This document shows positions 19,849 to 31,245 of a stretch of 64,000 bases of DNA, piece by piece. The notes beneath the pieces are model-generated. The model saw nothing but the letters and a program-made list of their open reading frames with translations. It did no database searches and was not told where the DNA came from. Position 1 is the first letter of the stretch. Every line of letters starts with the position of its first letter. The translations under genes were made by a program, and so were the position numbers. The stretch comes from Piezodorus guildinii (taxonomy: Eukaryota; Arthropoda; Insecta; Hemiptera; Pentatomidae), in assembly GCA_023052935.1 (NCBI GenBank), contig CM041298.1, positions 16,227,371-16,291,370 on the forward strand. Reading direction: 5' to 3'.

Positions 19849-20805
19849 TCAGCCACCGTCCTGCTCTGCTCCTCCTCCGTCCGGCGGCCTGTCAGGAACT
19901 GGACCTTCCTCTCTCCTCCTCCGGTCCATGTGGGTAGCAGCTCCTCCTCTTCTTCCTCGCCTGTCTAGAGGTCCTCGTAGGGCAGGTCTTCGGCAAATAT
20001 TGAAGTGGGCTGGCCCAATAGCGGTTTTCCACCCGTACACAAACTTTTTGTAGTACGGGTAGTTATGCCTATTGACCAGCCGGGGAAAATCGTTTTCTGT
20101 GAGGGCGTAGAGACCTGTATCCCTCGATAATTTAGCCCTTAATGAATCGAAGGCGGTGCAGTCCATGATGACGTGCTCAGCAGTTTCCGGGACGTTGCAG
20201 CTAGGGCATAGGGGGTCAATGTCTATTCCATGGTGATTGAGCTTTGAGCGGAACCCCCCATGCCCTGTGAGGAATTGCGAGAGCCAGTAGTCCGGGAGGA
20301 CCCACTTTGCTTCTAGTCGGGACCGGACAGTGGGGAAGTATTTCCTTAGAGTTGAACCTTTCGGACTGGTCACCCACCTCCGATTCCACTCTTCTATCGT
20401 ATCCTCCCGGATAATCTCTTTCCATTTACTCGGGCTCTCGCTTATCCTCAGCAGGAGATATTCCGGCAGACTTGCTGAGCCCTCTCTTCTAAATTTATAC
20501 ATCATCATGTCTTCACGCAGGAGAAGGTCGAGAGGTACCCCTCCCGCTAAGACTTGCAACGCCTCATGGGATACAGTTCGATACGCCCGGGTGACTCGCA
20601 GCAAAGCCGTTCTCTGGATTGTTGCCAATCTGCTTTTCTGTCGGTGCGAGAGGTTCTGATTCCAGGCAGGAGACGCATACCTTAGGATACCCACCACTAC
20701 ACCTCGGTATATTGTCATGGTAGCTGGGTACCTAAGGCCCCAGAAAGCGCCTCCTACACGGCTAAGGCCGTTCAAGGCTAGGGCCACTCTATTTCTTAAA
20801 TATTC
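19849..20805 (-). pseudogene. R1-like ORF2, C-terminal segment
   Basis: Open frame of about 318 codons, entered from the inversion breakpoint (LEYLRNRVALALNGLSRVG). It covers the region after the reverse transcriptase: AFWGLRYPATMTIYRGVVVG, LSHRQKSRLATIQRTALLRV, RAYRTVSHEALQVLAGGVPL. It ends with the R1-type cysteine-histidine motif CPSCNVPETAEHVIMDC, thought to bind nucleic acid. No RNase H block is visible. There is no stop within, which suggests a young insertion. The initiator drawn at 20787 would be GTG and is not a real start. Confidence 0.88.
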
Positions 20806-21318
20806 GAGAATCGAGTCAAAAATGGAGGTTCTCTTCCATTTTGAACCGTGTCCTGGTTACAATAAATGTCAATTGTTAAGAATCCTTTCAACGAGAATGG
20901 CGACTTTAACTTAGAATGAAAAAAAAAAAAAAAAAAATTAAAACAGTCCTTAAAATATGAAAATCGGGCATATCCTTTGAAATAGTAAATTAGTCCTTTT
21001 CGGGCGTAACCCACCTCACCCACCCTAATATAGACAGTTAGACTTAAGTTATTTCGGACAGCTTCTTGCATCGGGAAGAGAGTTTCTATATTAAAAAGTG
21101 TCCTTTTTATTGTGGTAATCCTAGTTACCAGTGATTTATTTCGATTCGTATCCTTTTAGAAGGAGAATCGAGTCAAAAATGGAGGTTCTCTTCCATTTTG
21201 AACCGTATCCTGGTTACAATAAATGTCAATTGTTAAGAATCCTTTCAACGAGAATGGCGACTTTAACTTAGAATGAAAAAAAAAAAAAAAAAAAAATTAA
21301 AACAGTCCTTAAAATATG
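20806..21318 (+). repeat. T units, tandem, 5' end of R1-like element
   Basis: GAGAATCGAGTCAAAAATGG starts at 20806 and again at 21163, a 357-bp period. The first unit is entered midway and the second ends near 21318. Each has an A18-A21 tract before TTAAAACAGTCC. They lie directly at the inversion breakpoint and 5' of the ORF1 leader, so I read them as promoter-like 5' UTR monomers. Confidence 0.75.
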
Positions 21319-21744
21319 AACCAAAAACAATTGGAAGGTTAGTGAATGTGAATGTAGTGCTCTTATCGCTCAACCTTTACTACGGCTATAATTTTGTGTT
21401 TTAGTTGTGTTGTTGTTATTCTTGTTTATTTTCCTGTTGAACATGTTTATTTCGTTGATTTTTTTTTTAATGTTTTAGTGTCTTGATTTGTAAATAGTGT
21501 TAATATAATATAATAGGACAGGTAGGGTTAGTTGACCGCTGAGGTTCAGATCCCGTGAGGGGAGCTCTAAGTGGTCGCAGAGGACAATAGGTAAGCCCTT
21601 TATATACTTAGACATTAATATATAAACAATTTCAAAGTATTTGACATTATCAGTCCAATATTTGTTAAGTGTTGGGAGGTTATTTTTTTTGATAAGACTC
21701 AGTAATAGTACTTTTACAAAAGTAATTCTTACTTTACTCTGATA
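21319..21744 (+). promoter_or_regulatory. 5' leader of R1-like ORF1
   Basis: Unique sequence between the last T unit and the ORF1 start, with no reading frame of note. It contains TAGGGTTAG-like and GAGGTTCAGATCCCGTGAGG segments. Confidence 0.45.
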
Positions 21745-23223
21745 ATGAATAAGACATTAGTTAATGAAATGTCTAAAGAAAGCCCTATTGAGCAAATGGA
21801 GTCCAAAAATGAAGACGAAGTTTCAAAGACACCAAGGCATAATGCTAAAAGAGCTAGAAGAACTTCTCAAAACGATGTCTCGAATGTTTCTGAGGACGAC
21901 GATAATTGCCTAGGACATAAAGCAAAGGTAATTCAAGAGAACCTCCGTGTTTATATTAAAAATAGTGACAGGAACGTCAGCGCTAAGGCACAAAATTACA
22001 TCAACGGTAAGGTACAATATCTCGTAGATGTAATCGAAACTATGCAGGAAAAAGCTAAGGAGTGCCAAGAGAAGTGTGAAAACGTTTCATCGCTTGTACA
22101 AAGGGCAGTGAAAGAGACGCTTGCTTCTCCTAGTGTCCACGCACTGATAACAAACATTATTATAGACCAATCGCTGCCAAAACTCATAGAGGGTTTTTCT
22201 ACACACCGTTCAACCGTAGTAGCAGAGCCCTCTAGAGAAGTAAATGTAGCATCAAATGAAAACCAAGCTCATCAAGTGTCTGAGGAAATGCCATTCACAA
22301 CTGTAAAAAAGAAAAAAAAACGGAATAAGGCTAGGAAAGCCACTGAGGGTAATCCCCAGACGAATAATTTTAAAGAGGGAGTGCAACCAAGCCAGTCCAC
22401 TGACAAACAAAAGCCCATTACAATGGCAGAGATCGTTAAAACTCTGCCATCGAAACCGACACAGAGCCCGAAGCCAACTTATATCACGATCAGCGGATCT
22501 GGTAAAAGACCAATAGATATAATCAATGCTCTTCACCAAGCACCTACAGAAATGGGCATGAATCCTGCAATTGTTCGAGCAACTAAGGCAGGCTCTGTCC
22601 TGGTTCGTTTGGACGATAGTTCCCATGCCAATAACGTCATTGGTTGCCAAGAACTTCGCAATAAAGGGTTGCAAGCTAAATTGGCATTGAGGAGGAAACC
22701 ACGGATAGAGGTTAAAGGTGTACCTCATGATTGGGACTCGGCGAAACTGGTTAGAGGTTTGTGGGGAAAAATAACTGAGAAGTCGGCTCCCAGTCACCTA
22801 GTTAGTGAGGATCTTCGGCCGCTCTTTTCTTCGGTGGCTAGAAACGGCTTCACTAAAAATTGGGTGCTAGAAGTGCACCCACTGGTTCGGTTCCAGCTGT
22901 TTGAAATGGGTAGCATTAATGGAGGGTGGTGGTCTCTCACTTTTAATGATTATATAGATGCCCCTCGTTGCACCAAGTGCCAAGGCTATGGGCACACTAA
23001 GGCTACTTGTACGGTGGATACCGTGGTGTGCATATGGTGTGCCGCCAGTGGCCATGTTATGAAGGAGTGCCCAAAGAAGAAAATACTGGCTGACCCGAAT
23101 TGTGTTAATTGTCAGCGAGAGAATGCACCCCTGAGTCAGAGGAAGCACAAATCGGGCAGTCGGGAGTGCCCAGTGCACATAAAGTGGGCAAAAGAAGTGG
23201 CTAAATCTACATACTATGAATAA
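21745..23223 (+). CDS. R1-like ORF1 (gag-like, zinc knuckles)
   Basis: Intact frame of 492 codons. The N-terminal third is charged and probably helical (residues about 50-140). A lysine-rich patch VKKKKKRNKARK lies near 190. The middle part (about 245-400) matches the RRM-like gag domain of R1/I-type LINEs by layout. Three CCHC knuckles close the protein: CTKCQGYGHTKATC (near 410), CIWCAASGHVMKEC, and a variant starting CVNCQ. Gag proteins of this type bind element RNA and form the ribonucleoprotein. The start is the first ATG after the leader. Its stop overlaps the ORF2 start by 8 bp (ATGAATAA), which suggests coupled translation. Probably still translatable, though the element is inverted and lacks RT. 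Confidence 0.88.
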   Translation: MNKTLVNEMSKESPIEQMESKNEDEVSKTPRHNAKRARRTSQNDVSNVSEDDDNCLGHKAKVIQENLRVYIKNSDRNVSAKAQNYINGKVQYLVDVIETMQEKAKECQEKCENVSSLVQRAVKETLASPSVHALITNIIIDQSLPKLIEGFSTHRSTVVAEPSREVNVASNENQAHQVSEEMPFTTVKKKKKRNKARKATEGNPQTNNFKEGVQPSQSTDKQKPITMAEIVKTLPSKPTQSPKPTYITISGSGKRPIDIINALHQAPTEMGMNPAIVRATKAGSVLVRLDDSSHANNVIGCQELRNKGLQAKLALRRKPRIEVKGVPHDWDSAKLVRGLWGKITEKSAPSHLVSEDLRPLFSSVARNGFTKNWVLEVHPLVRFQLFEMGSINGGWWSLTFNDYIDAPRCTKCQGYGHTKATCTVDTVVCIWCAASGHVMKECPKKKILADPNCVNCQRENAPLSQRKHKSGSRECPVHIKWAKEVAKSTYYE

Positions 23224-24268
23224 AATCACGATCCTCCAACTCAACATGGGCCGTCGCCACCTCGTAGCTGATGAGCTAAGAGCTCTGGCTCAACGCTATG
23301 ACGTTATGGCGGTCCAGGAACCGAGCTGCCGTGGGAATGTGGTCACAGGATTTGGCCTCACGTCAAGAGTTATAGCCCTGAGCAGTAGAGAGAGGAGGCC
23401 CAGGGCCGCTATAGTTGTTAACAACCCGAACCTTGACGTGATGGATCTGAGGCAGTACACCATGGCGGATTGTGCGGCATGCCATATCAGGTGGGGTAAT
23501 ATTGGTTTTACATTGGTTTCAGTGTACCTGCCTGATGGAAATGGTATTGAAGAAGGCATAACCGCCATGGAGGTTATCACTGCAAGTAACATCAACGTGA
23601 TTATCTGCTCAGATACCAATTCCTGGAACACGGTCTGGGGATCCAATCGAACAGACAGAAGGGGAGCTAAACTCGGGGAGTTCATTGCGAGAAACCAGCT
23701 AGTAGTTGTAAACGATCCCTCCACTCCTCCTACATTTTCTGGACCAAGGGGTGTGAGCTGGATCGATGTTACTTTGGCCTCGCCGACACTCTTAAGACGC
23801 ATTGTTGATTGGACCCTCAGATCTGAAACGAGTTCTGACCACAGGGGGCTGTCTTTTGGATTGTTGCAGGAGACAGCTTGTTTCCACGGCATTGAAAAGG
23901 GATTCATAACACGAAGAAACGACTGGAGCGTCTTCCGATGTATGCTGGAGGGAGAAATTACTGACGAGGACTGGAAAGAGGCGGATTCAGAAAACCCGGA
24001 CGACTTAGAATACAGGGTTCTAAGGATTACTCATGTCATCCGTGATGCCGCCGAGAACTCCCTTCAGCACCGGAAGGCGAGGGTTCGACCTGTCCCATGG
24101 TGGACTACGGCTCTATCTAACATGAAGAGAGACCTCTACAAGGCCCGGCGGTTATACCAGAATTGCAGATGTGACGAGAGGCGCGCTGCACTTCGTAGTG
24201 AGTACAAAACTAAGTCCAGGGCATACCGAAACGAGGTGCGATCACAAAAGCGTAAGTCTTGGGATGAA
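23216..24268 (+). pseudogene. R1-like ORF2, endonuclease domain only
   Basis: Open from ATG 23216. The first 240 residues are an apurinic-type (EEP) endonuclease with motifs ITILQLNMGRR, MAVQEPSCRG, SDTNSWNTVWGS, SWIDVTLASP and SSDHRGLSF, so the catalytic set is largely kept; the DxN motif reads DTN. A linker follows with PVPWWTTALSNMKRDL and RRALRSEYKTKS-like basic residues. Element sequence stops at WDE; the last residues up to the TGA at 24286 are read from the duplicated target site. RT is missing. In an intact element this nuclease nicks the target DNA to prime reverse transcription. Confidence 0.88.
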
Positions 24269-24283
24269 TACATTTACCAGATT
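24269..24283. repeat. Target-site duplication of R1-like insertion, right
   Basis: TACATTTACCAGATT, identical to 19704-19718. Confidence 0.9.
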
Positions 24284-24602
24284 TGATCAATTAACAGATC
24301 ATCTATCGAATCTACAAAATTAAAGAAAGTTTCGAGGAAGAAAATTTAAAATATCGGCATTTAAGCCCTGTCAGACTAATTCGATCAGAAAAAAAAACCT
24401 ACATAAAATTAAAGCCTATTTAATTTTATATCGACATGAAGAATTAAATCAAAATCATTATAACCGTTATCCAGAGAATCGCAAAAATTCGCAAAATGTA
24501 TGGTATAAAATGGCTCTACTGGTTCGTCGATTTTGTTGAAAACGTTGTCGTAACATCTCGGGCGTATAATCTACTGAAATACGAAATTCCAGTTTTATAC
24601 AT
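24284..24602 (-). repeat. HX copy, right part
   Basis: Continues the copy at 19510-19718: GAATCTACAAAATTAAAG, ATCGGCATTTAAGCCCTGTC, GGCGTATAATCTACTGAAAT. It ends in the AATTCCAGTTTT block. Confidence 0.8.
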
Positions 24603-24751
24603 GTAATGTTTGGTGCCTACACTGTAGCAATCTTTGTTAGGCAGTGATAAGGATCAGCTGTTTAAATAGACATTTATTTTTTCAAGTTATGGGATATTAC
24701 AATTGGTTATACTTATGTTTAAAAGTGTTAATTTTTTTTTTTTTTTTAAAT
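24603..24751. other. AT-rich spacer
   Basis: No match elsewhere in the window and no frame; T-rich end adjoins the L2-like 3' end. Confidence 0.4.
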
Positions 24752-25290
24752 AATTCTTTTTTTATTCTGGGACAAGTCCCTTTAGAATAATACAGCAGGA
24801 AACATAAAGTGGACTTAATAAAGACTTTGGTATAAAGACATAGTATTAGAGTGTAATACAATAATTGAAAACAATAGAATTGAATTAATAACCTGAACAA
24901 AGAAGATAACATCAAAGATAGATTCTAATAAAAATGCACAAACAGGAGAAATAAAAGTGTATAAGCTGGGCTATCCGTGAAAGAATAATACTTCCAAGTG
25001 ACAACTCAAAATTGAGGGTGGTTCTATTGAAATAAATAAGTGGACTGTATAGATTTAAAATAAATAAAAATAATGAAAGCAAACGACGAATCACAATACA
25101 TTTAATACACTGAAATACATATAAACAAGATAAGAAACAAATTAACATAATAAATTTATATCAGAAAAAAATTAACCTACTTATAATTAAACAGCTGTAA
25201 GAAAATAAAGGAAACAAAATAAACCTAATTAAAATATTGTAAAAATAGAAGAAACAAACTTAACTTAATTAATGCTTAAAGATGTAAAAA
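24752..25290 (-). mobile_element. L2/CR1-like element, 3' end (interrupted)
   Basis: TTATTCTGGGACAAGTCCCT at 24763 is the reverse complement of the 3' end of the element at 34063-38721 (AGGGACATTGTCCCAGAATA), including its small terminal hairpin. AT-rich 3' UTR continues to 25290, where the I-like element is inserted, and resumes at 31281. Confidence 0.7.
25278..25290. repeat. Target-site duplication of I-like element, left
   Basis: AAAGATGTAAAAA, repeated directly after the poly(A) tail at 31268-31280. Confidence 0.85.
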
Positions 25291-25795
25291 CCCCGTAGGG
25301 GGAAGTGGATTAGCCACTTTTCAGGGGTTTGGACGTCCCTGCGGCCCCAGTCTAACACATACATTCCTCTGACATTGGATACACTTACAGTCTTAGGTTC
25401 TCACTCAACCACCTCTACACACTTGAGTCCGTCTCCGCAGGTGGTGAGCTGGCTATTCCTGGGGTCTCGGGGAAACGGGCTGCAGAGGGTACAGAGTTAA
25501 AACGGTGGGCACCGCCGGCTGCCCGGTAGCTGACTGGGCCTGAACCCACTGTTAGCCACGGTGGGAAGCTGCCTAGAGTAACGGGCGAAAATCCGAGGCA
25601 TACCCACGGAGCCGGGTGGCACCCGGTATTGAGTCCCGCGGGTGCGTTAAGGGGGAACGCCCGAGGCCACTGCAGCTGTCGGTGGAACCGAATTCGCTCT
25701 GGGGGCTCGTCTGTGGGCCACGCGTTGGGACGGACTCTTGAACTCATACACCTTTAACACACCATAGATCTACACATTTATTTATTTTTTCTAAT
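25291..25795 (+). promoter_or_regulatory. 5' UTR of I-like element
   Basis: GC-rich leader, starting with a CCCCGTAGGGG hairpin. LINEs of this type carry an internal promoter here; no specific core motif is confidently seen. The minus frame 25415-25747 is a composition artefact. Confidence 0.6.
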
Positions 25796-27466
25796 ATGAT
25801 GAACGTCCCAGATAAAAATACAGCGCTTCAGGTGCACAGCGCGCAAGTAGAGCAGCTCAGCTCAACTCCCTTTACCCAATCCAACATGGAGACCTCCCAA
25901 GCTCATTTCGTGGAGGATGTCCCGTCCTATCAAGAACTCTCCCTCACAATGGAATCACATAGTAGCCATGCTACACTCGTACCTCTACCATTAACCTCAA
26001 CTTCATCCCAATCTCCTTCCACTTCTCTTCAACCGCCAAACTCTCACGGGCAAATAGAAAATACAGTCCCGTTTCGCACTAAGTGGTTTCCGTGCTATAT
26101 GGTGATGACTCTGGCCGAAAATGACCAACGGAAATCGTTTGCCTCATACAGCCCATTTAAAGTGGCAAAAGCTGTCAAATCTTGGAGTCCAGGAACTTCA
26201 CTGAAATTCCTCAAAAACGGATCAGCAATGTTAAGTGTAAACAATGAAAAAGACCTTGCTAATCTACAACGATTTAAAATCTACGATGGTATAGCAGTAG
26301 AAATTCTGCCCCATAAAACTCTAAACCACACTAGAGGTGTCATTCGCGCAAACGAGCTGCTTCATTGCTCCGAGGAGGAACTGATGGAGGAACTTGCTCC
26401 AATGGGTGTAGTGGAAGCTCGGCGAATTCACCGAACCATAAATGGCATCAGAATCCCAACAGCCACAGTAATCCTTAAGTTTCTCCGACCAACTGTTCCA
26501 GAAAGGATTCAATTAGATTTTCTAACACTACGGGTCCGTCCATATGAACCTAATCCGATTCAGTGCCGGTCTTGTTACCGATTTAGGCATACCAAAGCAA
26601 CCTGAATGACTGTAGCTTGTGGCGTATGTGCTGAGGAGCACTCCGTTGACACATGTTCAAGTCGACCGAAGTGTGTAAACTGCTTAGGTCTACACCCTGC
26701 CTTTAGCAGAAACTGTCCTGTTTACGCCAAAGAGAAGGCAATCGAACAAATTCGAGAGACCGACAAGGTCTCCTACAAGAGGGCGGAGCAGATATATAAA
26801 AGATTCACTCCCCCTAAGCCTGATGTTTCATTCTCTCAGGCACTGAGAGCGGATCCCAACTCTAATTACGGGACTGCTCCTGAGGTCGCATCCCAAGTGG
26901 CTCGTGCTGCTGTTCCACCAGTCTCCGATGCTTCACCTCTGACTGCAAAGATGGGCTCGGCGACACCACCTAATGAGGCTGAATCCCTACTTCCATCGAC
27001 AGTCCCTGAGCACACATTAACCAAGCAGCTGTCACAACTTGCAGGGCTTATAGACACTATCTCCTGCCGGTTGTTAGCACTGGAGCGGCACATATTACCA
27101 GGTGATACAATTCCAATTCAGCCGCCGCTTTCCGCAGACACTATAACTCCCTCAGCGCAATACTCCCGAGATACCAGTTCATCCGCTGATGTAGTCCATA
27201 CTCCGTCGTCCTGTGATCTTCACACTATGACTGAACCACCTCCTCGAAACATTTCAACTCGCAACCAGAGTGAAAAATCATCCGCCTCTTCCGCAGGTGG
27301 ACATAGAAATCCTAAACGTCCAGCATCCCGACTATCGGCTGGTAATGATTTACCCAACTTTGAATCAAATCCTGGATCCTCTGCTTCGACGAAGCCGCCT
27401 CAGAATAAGCGGCAGACAAAGGTCGAAAAAAAGGCTCCTAGGACCAAAAATCCTTCTAATAAATGA
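25796..27466 (+). pseudogene. I-like ORF1 (gag-like) with one in-frame UGA
   Basis: 556 codons read in one frame apart from a TGA at 26603-26605. The N-terminal 90 residues are Ser/Thr/Gln-rich. A gag/RRM-like region follows (KWFPCYMVMTLAENDQ, later LKFLKNGSAMLSV and GVIRANELLHCSEEELMEEL). Knuckle 1 reads CRSCYRFRHTKAT, with the TGA exactly at its last cysteine (TGT or TGC to TGA). Knuckles 2 and 3 follow (CGVCAEEHSVDTC and CVNCLGLHPAFSRNC). The C-terminus is Pro/Ser-rich and ends basic (KKAPRTKNPSNK). ORF1 and ORF2 overlap by ATGA. The single nonsense change suggests a recent insertion, or readthrough; the former is simpler. Confidence 0.88.
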
Positions 27467-30400
27467 CAATATCCTCACGTGAACTACGGTTTCTGCAATG
27501 GAATGTAAATGGGATTAAAGTAAGGAAACCTGACCTCGAAATCCTCCTTCGTAATAGCCAAAGTGACGTTGTCTGTATACAGGAGACGCACTTGAAAACC
27601 TCAGAAATATTCAAGATAGCTGGGTACAGCGTAATGAGGAAAGATTTTACTACTGGACTGATAGCCTGCGGTGGTGCTTGCATTTTAATAAAAAATGATA
27701 TTCCTTTCCTCCCGGTCCAAATCAACAGTAATCTCCAGGCAGTTGCCATTATAATTCTGGCATGCCCATTGGCACTGACAGTCTGCTCCATTTACCTCCC
27801 TCCAGGAACTCACGTCACGATACAGCAGCTCGAACAGTTATGTCAACAGCTTCCATCGCCACTTCTTCTTCTAGGGGACTTTAATGCTCATAATCAAGCC
27901 TGGGGCAGTAAACTAAATGACATTCGATCTGAAACAATAATACAGATTATGGACACCCTTAGCCTTAACTTGCTTAATAACGGTAACCCCACTTATCAGT
28001 GTCCCCGATCTGGAGCCCAATCATGTATAGACTTGAGTCTATGTACTCCTAGCCTTCAGACTACTCTGTCATGGGAAGTACTTAATGACCCTCACGGCAG
28101 CGATCATTTCCCCGTATATATTCACACAGCTAGTAGAGTAGCCAACGTGGCGCGCCCAGGGTGCTGGCTGGTGAAGAAGGCTGATTGGTCGCTGTTCCAG
28201 GAGTCAGCTAAAATCTCTCAACTTGATGTGAACCTCGACAGGTGTGGAGCTTATAAACAATTCGAGGCTGCATTACTTCGGGCCGCGGAAGTTGCCATCC
28301 CTTATCGAGAACCGAGCATGATCTCAATGCAGCCAGTCCCTTGGTGGACTGAGGAGTGCCGCTTGGCGGTACGCAAGAGAAAACAGGCCTTAAGGAAACT
28401 GTCTCACAAGCCCTCTCCACTCAACCTGGAAGCCTACAGAAATGCAAGGATTCATGCGCGTTACGTTATAAAAATGCAGAAAAAACGTGCCTGGATAAAA
28501 TTTCTTGATAACATCAGTTCCAATACCCCTCTAGAACTGTTTTGGAACACGGTTAAGAAACTAAACGGTCGGTTAATACCTGGACCCCCTAAGTTGCTTC
28601 AAATCAACCAAGAGGTCGTGTCAGACCCTCAGAGGATAGCTGATGCACTTGGACAGCACTTCTACGACGTATCGGCCTCACAAAATTACCCCCTACACTT
28701 CCAGTGGCTCAAGAACGACCGTGAAACAACTCCGTGCAATATATCTATTCCCTCCAGACGCAGCACAAGTACGGCTCTCAACCACCCCTTTTCGGAAGCT
28801 GAATTCCAGGTAGCAATAGCCTCGTGCAAAGAAGCATCCCCAGGGCCAGATGGCATTCACGCTAGTATGGTAACCACCTCTCAGCTAAGGACAAAATTGC
28901 ACTCCTTCGTATTTTTAATAAGCTCTTTCTAGGAGAGCAATTTCCACTATCATGGAAAGATGCTATCCTGATCCCGATTCACAAGAAAAATAAACCCCCC
29001 GATATTGCTTCTAGTTACAGACCCATCTCTTTGACCAGCATTCCATGTAAAATTTACGAAAGGCTAATAGCCAATCGATTGCAGTGGTACCTAGAAACCG
29101 AAAATATGCTACCAGCCTGGCAGAGTGGATTCCGTAAAGGACGAAGCACTCAAGACAATCTTGTATTCCTCTCCTCAGAAATACTTACAGCATTTGGAGA
29201 GCGCGAACGAGTGTTAGCTGTATTGCTTGACGTTGAAAAAGCTTTCGATCGAGTTTGGAGATGGCTCATCATCTCCTCTCTACAGAAGTGTGGTATTCAT
29301 GGTCCTATTCTTTCCTTTATTCGGCATTACCTGCGAGAACGGTCGTTCAGAGTGCGTTGCGAAAATACAATGTCATCTCGTTTTGTTCAAGAGAATGGTG
29401 TTCCCCAAGGAGGTGTCCTGAGTCCTATTCTCTTTTTTTTAGCTTTCAATGGCGTCCTAGGTAATATTCACCCACCAGTCCAGGCACTGCTATTTGCGGA
29501 TGACCTATTGCTTTGTGTTCGAGGCAAACAAATTACTGAACTCACCAAATCGATGCAGTCTGCGCTCCATACTGTGGAGAACTGGTGTTCAAACAACGGT
29601 TTTAAAATTTCCTCAGCCAAATCTACAGCAATCATCTTCGCAAAACGGGCAGCAAACATCTCTCAACCTTTATCTCTTTTAATAGACGGGCAAAGGATAA
29701 ATGTAGTAGAAAAGGTCAAGTACCTGGGGGTTACGTTTGACAGTCGCCTATCCTGGGGCCCGCACATCCGTGAGGTCAAAGCCTCTTGTATACGAGCACT
29801 CAACTTACTTCGGATGGTCACAAACACGGCTTGGGGGGGGGAGACCGTATGGCTATGCTAAGATTATTTAGAGTGGTTCTACGGAATAGGGTCGAATACG
29901 GAGCATGTGCATACGGATCTGCCGATCCGACTCGTCTAAATGCGCTTAGAGTGATCGTTACTACGGGGCTGAGGACAGCCATCGGCGCGTTTCGTTCTAG
30001 CCCCATTATCAGTCTCTTCGGCGAAGCCGGGGAGTTGCCATCCCATTATCGCCGACAACAAATGGAGGTTAAATACTTCCTTAAAGTTCTCGCCAACCCT
30101 CATCACCCACTAAAACCTCAATTTCTTCTTTCTATGCGGGAACGGCCGCTGATGCCTACTCTTCCCTCTCGGGTCCACGACGCGATTCTGCCTTTCCGCC
30201 AGAGTTTGGAGCAGCTATACCCCATCGGGCCGTCCCCTATACCTCCCTAGTCCGTCCCTTCTATCCATTGTCAACTGTCTCTCACACGACTTCCAAAACT
30301 CACGACTTCACCAAAAATATACCAGCAAGAATTTTTAGAGCTTATCCAAAGGTACCATAATGCTAATGTTTATTACACAGACGGCTCTCGGGGAGAACTA

Positions 30401-31161
30401 GGCGCTGGAGCTGCAGTTGTGAGTGAGGCCCAAGTTAACATGTTTGCCCTCCCTTCTATATCGAGTAGCTATACCGCCGAAGTAACTGCCATCCTCCAGT
30501 CCCTCCTTCTTCGCCAGCAATCTTCCTCTCAAGTAATCATATGCACCGATTCCCTCTCCACTCTCTCCTCTATCCGTAACATATATTCCTCTGACTACCT
30601 CATCCAAAGAATTCATACCACACTTGCATCCTTTTCCTCCCGGGTCAACATTTTTTTCTTCTGGGTTCCAGGCCATTGTGGGATCTTGGGGAACGATCGG
30701 GCTGATTTAGCGGCACGTCATGCGGTCTCCGAGGGTCTTGAACTTCAAGGTGTGAGCCTGCCTGACCTTGTCACTTCAATTCGATCTAGCATATTGGGTT
30801 GCTGGCAGCGGGAGTGGCCCTCGGGAACAATAAGCTTCGCCTTATTCGGCCCCGCGTTGGCCCTTGGGGGTCCTCCTGCCGGCCGTCTCGACGCGAAGAG
30901 GTTGTGCTCGCGCGACTTCGTATAGGACACTCTAGGTTGACCCACGGTTATCTCATGGCCCGTGGACATCCGCCTCTCTGTCGATCATGTCAGGTTCCTC
31001 TCTCAATACTCCACATCCTCACAGAATGCCGACAATATACCGCTTCACGTATTCTTTTCAACCTCCCCACCGATCTGTCGCTTCTTCTCTCTGATTCCTC
31101 TCATCATATAACTAACATCATTCGCTTCCTAAAGTCAAACCATCTTTACTCTCAGATCTAA
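27463..31161 (+). pseudogene. I-like ORF2: endonuclease, RT, RNase H
   Basis: Starts ATG 27463 in the overlap with ORF1. The EEP endonuclease has LRFLQWNVNGIKVRK, VCIQETHLK, LLGDFNAHNQAWGS and GSDHFPV. RT begins near 28800 (ASPGPDGIHASM), frameshifts near 28880, and continues SYRPISLTSIPCKIYERLI, VLLDVEKAFDRVW, GVPQGGVLSPILF and the catalytic FADDLLLC. A second shift lies in a G9 run near 29838. A TAG at 30248-30250 interrupts an otherwise open frame. RNase H follows with YTDGS (30376), SYTAEV, CTDSLSTL and GNDRADLAARHA, so all four acidic positions are kept. After a last shift near 30815 comes RLRIGHSRLTHGYL and the motif CRSCQVPLSILHILTEC. Three frameshifts and one stop in 3.7 kb; homopolymer shifts could be assembly errors. 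Confidence 0.88.
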
Positions 31162-31245
31162 ACTATACTCTCACTCTACTCCTATAATCATGTAACCTGT
31201 GTCTAACGGTGAAAAGGCGAACATGACCCTAATGGTTGTCGCCTC

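Larger units (their letters stand above)
19719..24268. mobile_element. R1-like retrotransposon insertion with internal inversion
   Basis: One insertion, bounded by an identical 15-bp duplication inside one HX copy. The left part (19719-20805, minus) is the 3' segment: tail of TAAAA-like repeats, 3' UTR and ORF2 C-terminus. The right part (20806-24268, plus) is the 5' segment in reverse relative orientation: tandem T units, 5' UTR, ORF1 and the endonuclease domain of ORF2. The reverse transcriptase domain is missing at the junctions. This is the arrangement produced by twin priming. Confidence 0.85.

Noticed and set aside
19717..20805. Separate minus-strand R1-like insertion
   Set aside because: The shared 15-bp duplication and continuous HX flanks make it part of one inverted insertion.
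22252..22797. 181-codon minus-strand frame opposite ORF1
   Set aside because: Antisense shadow of the R1-like ORF1.
23296..23907. 203-codon minus-strand frame
   Set aside because: Antisense shadow of the R1-like endonuclease.
25415..25747. 110-codon minus-strand frame
   Set aside because: Falls in the GC-rich 5' UTR of the I-like element, low stop density by composition, no domain.
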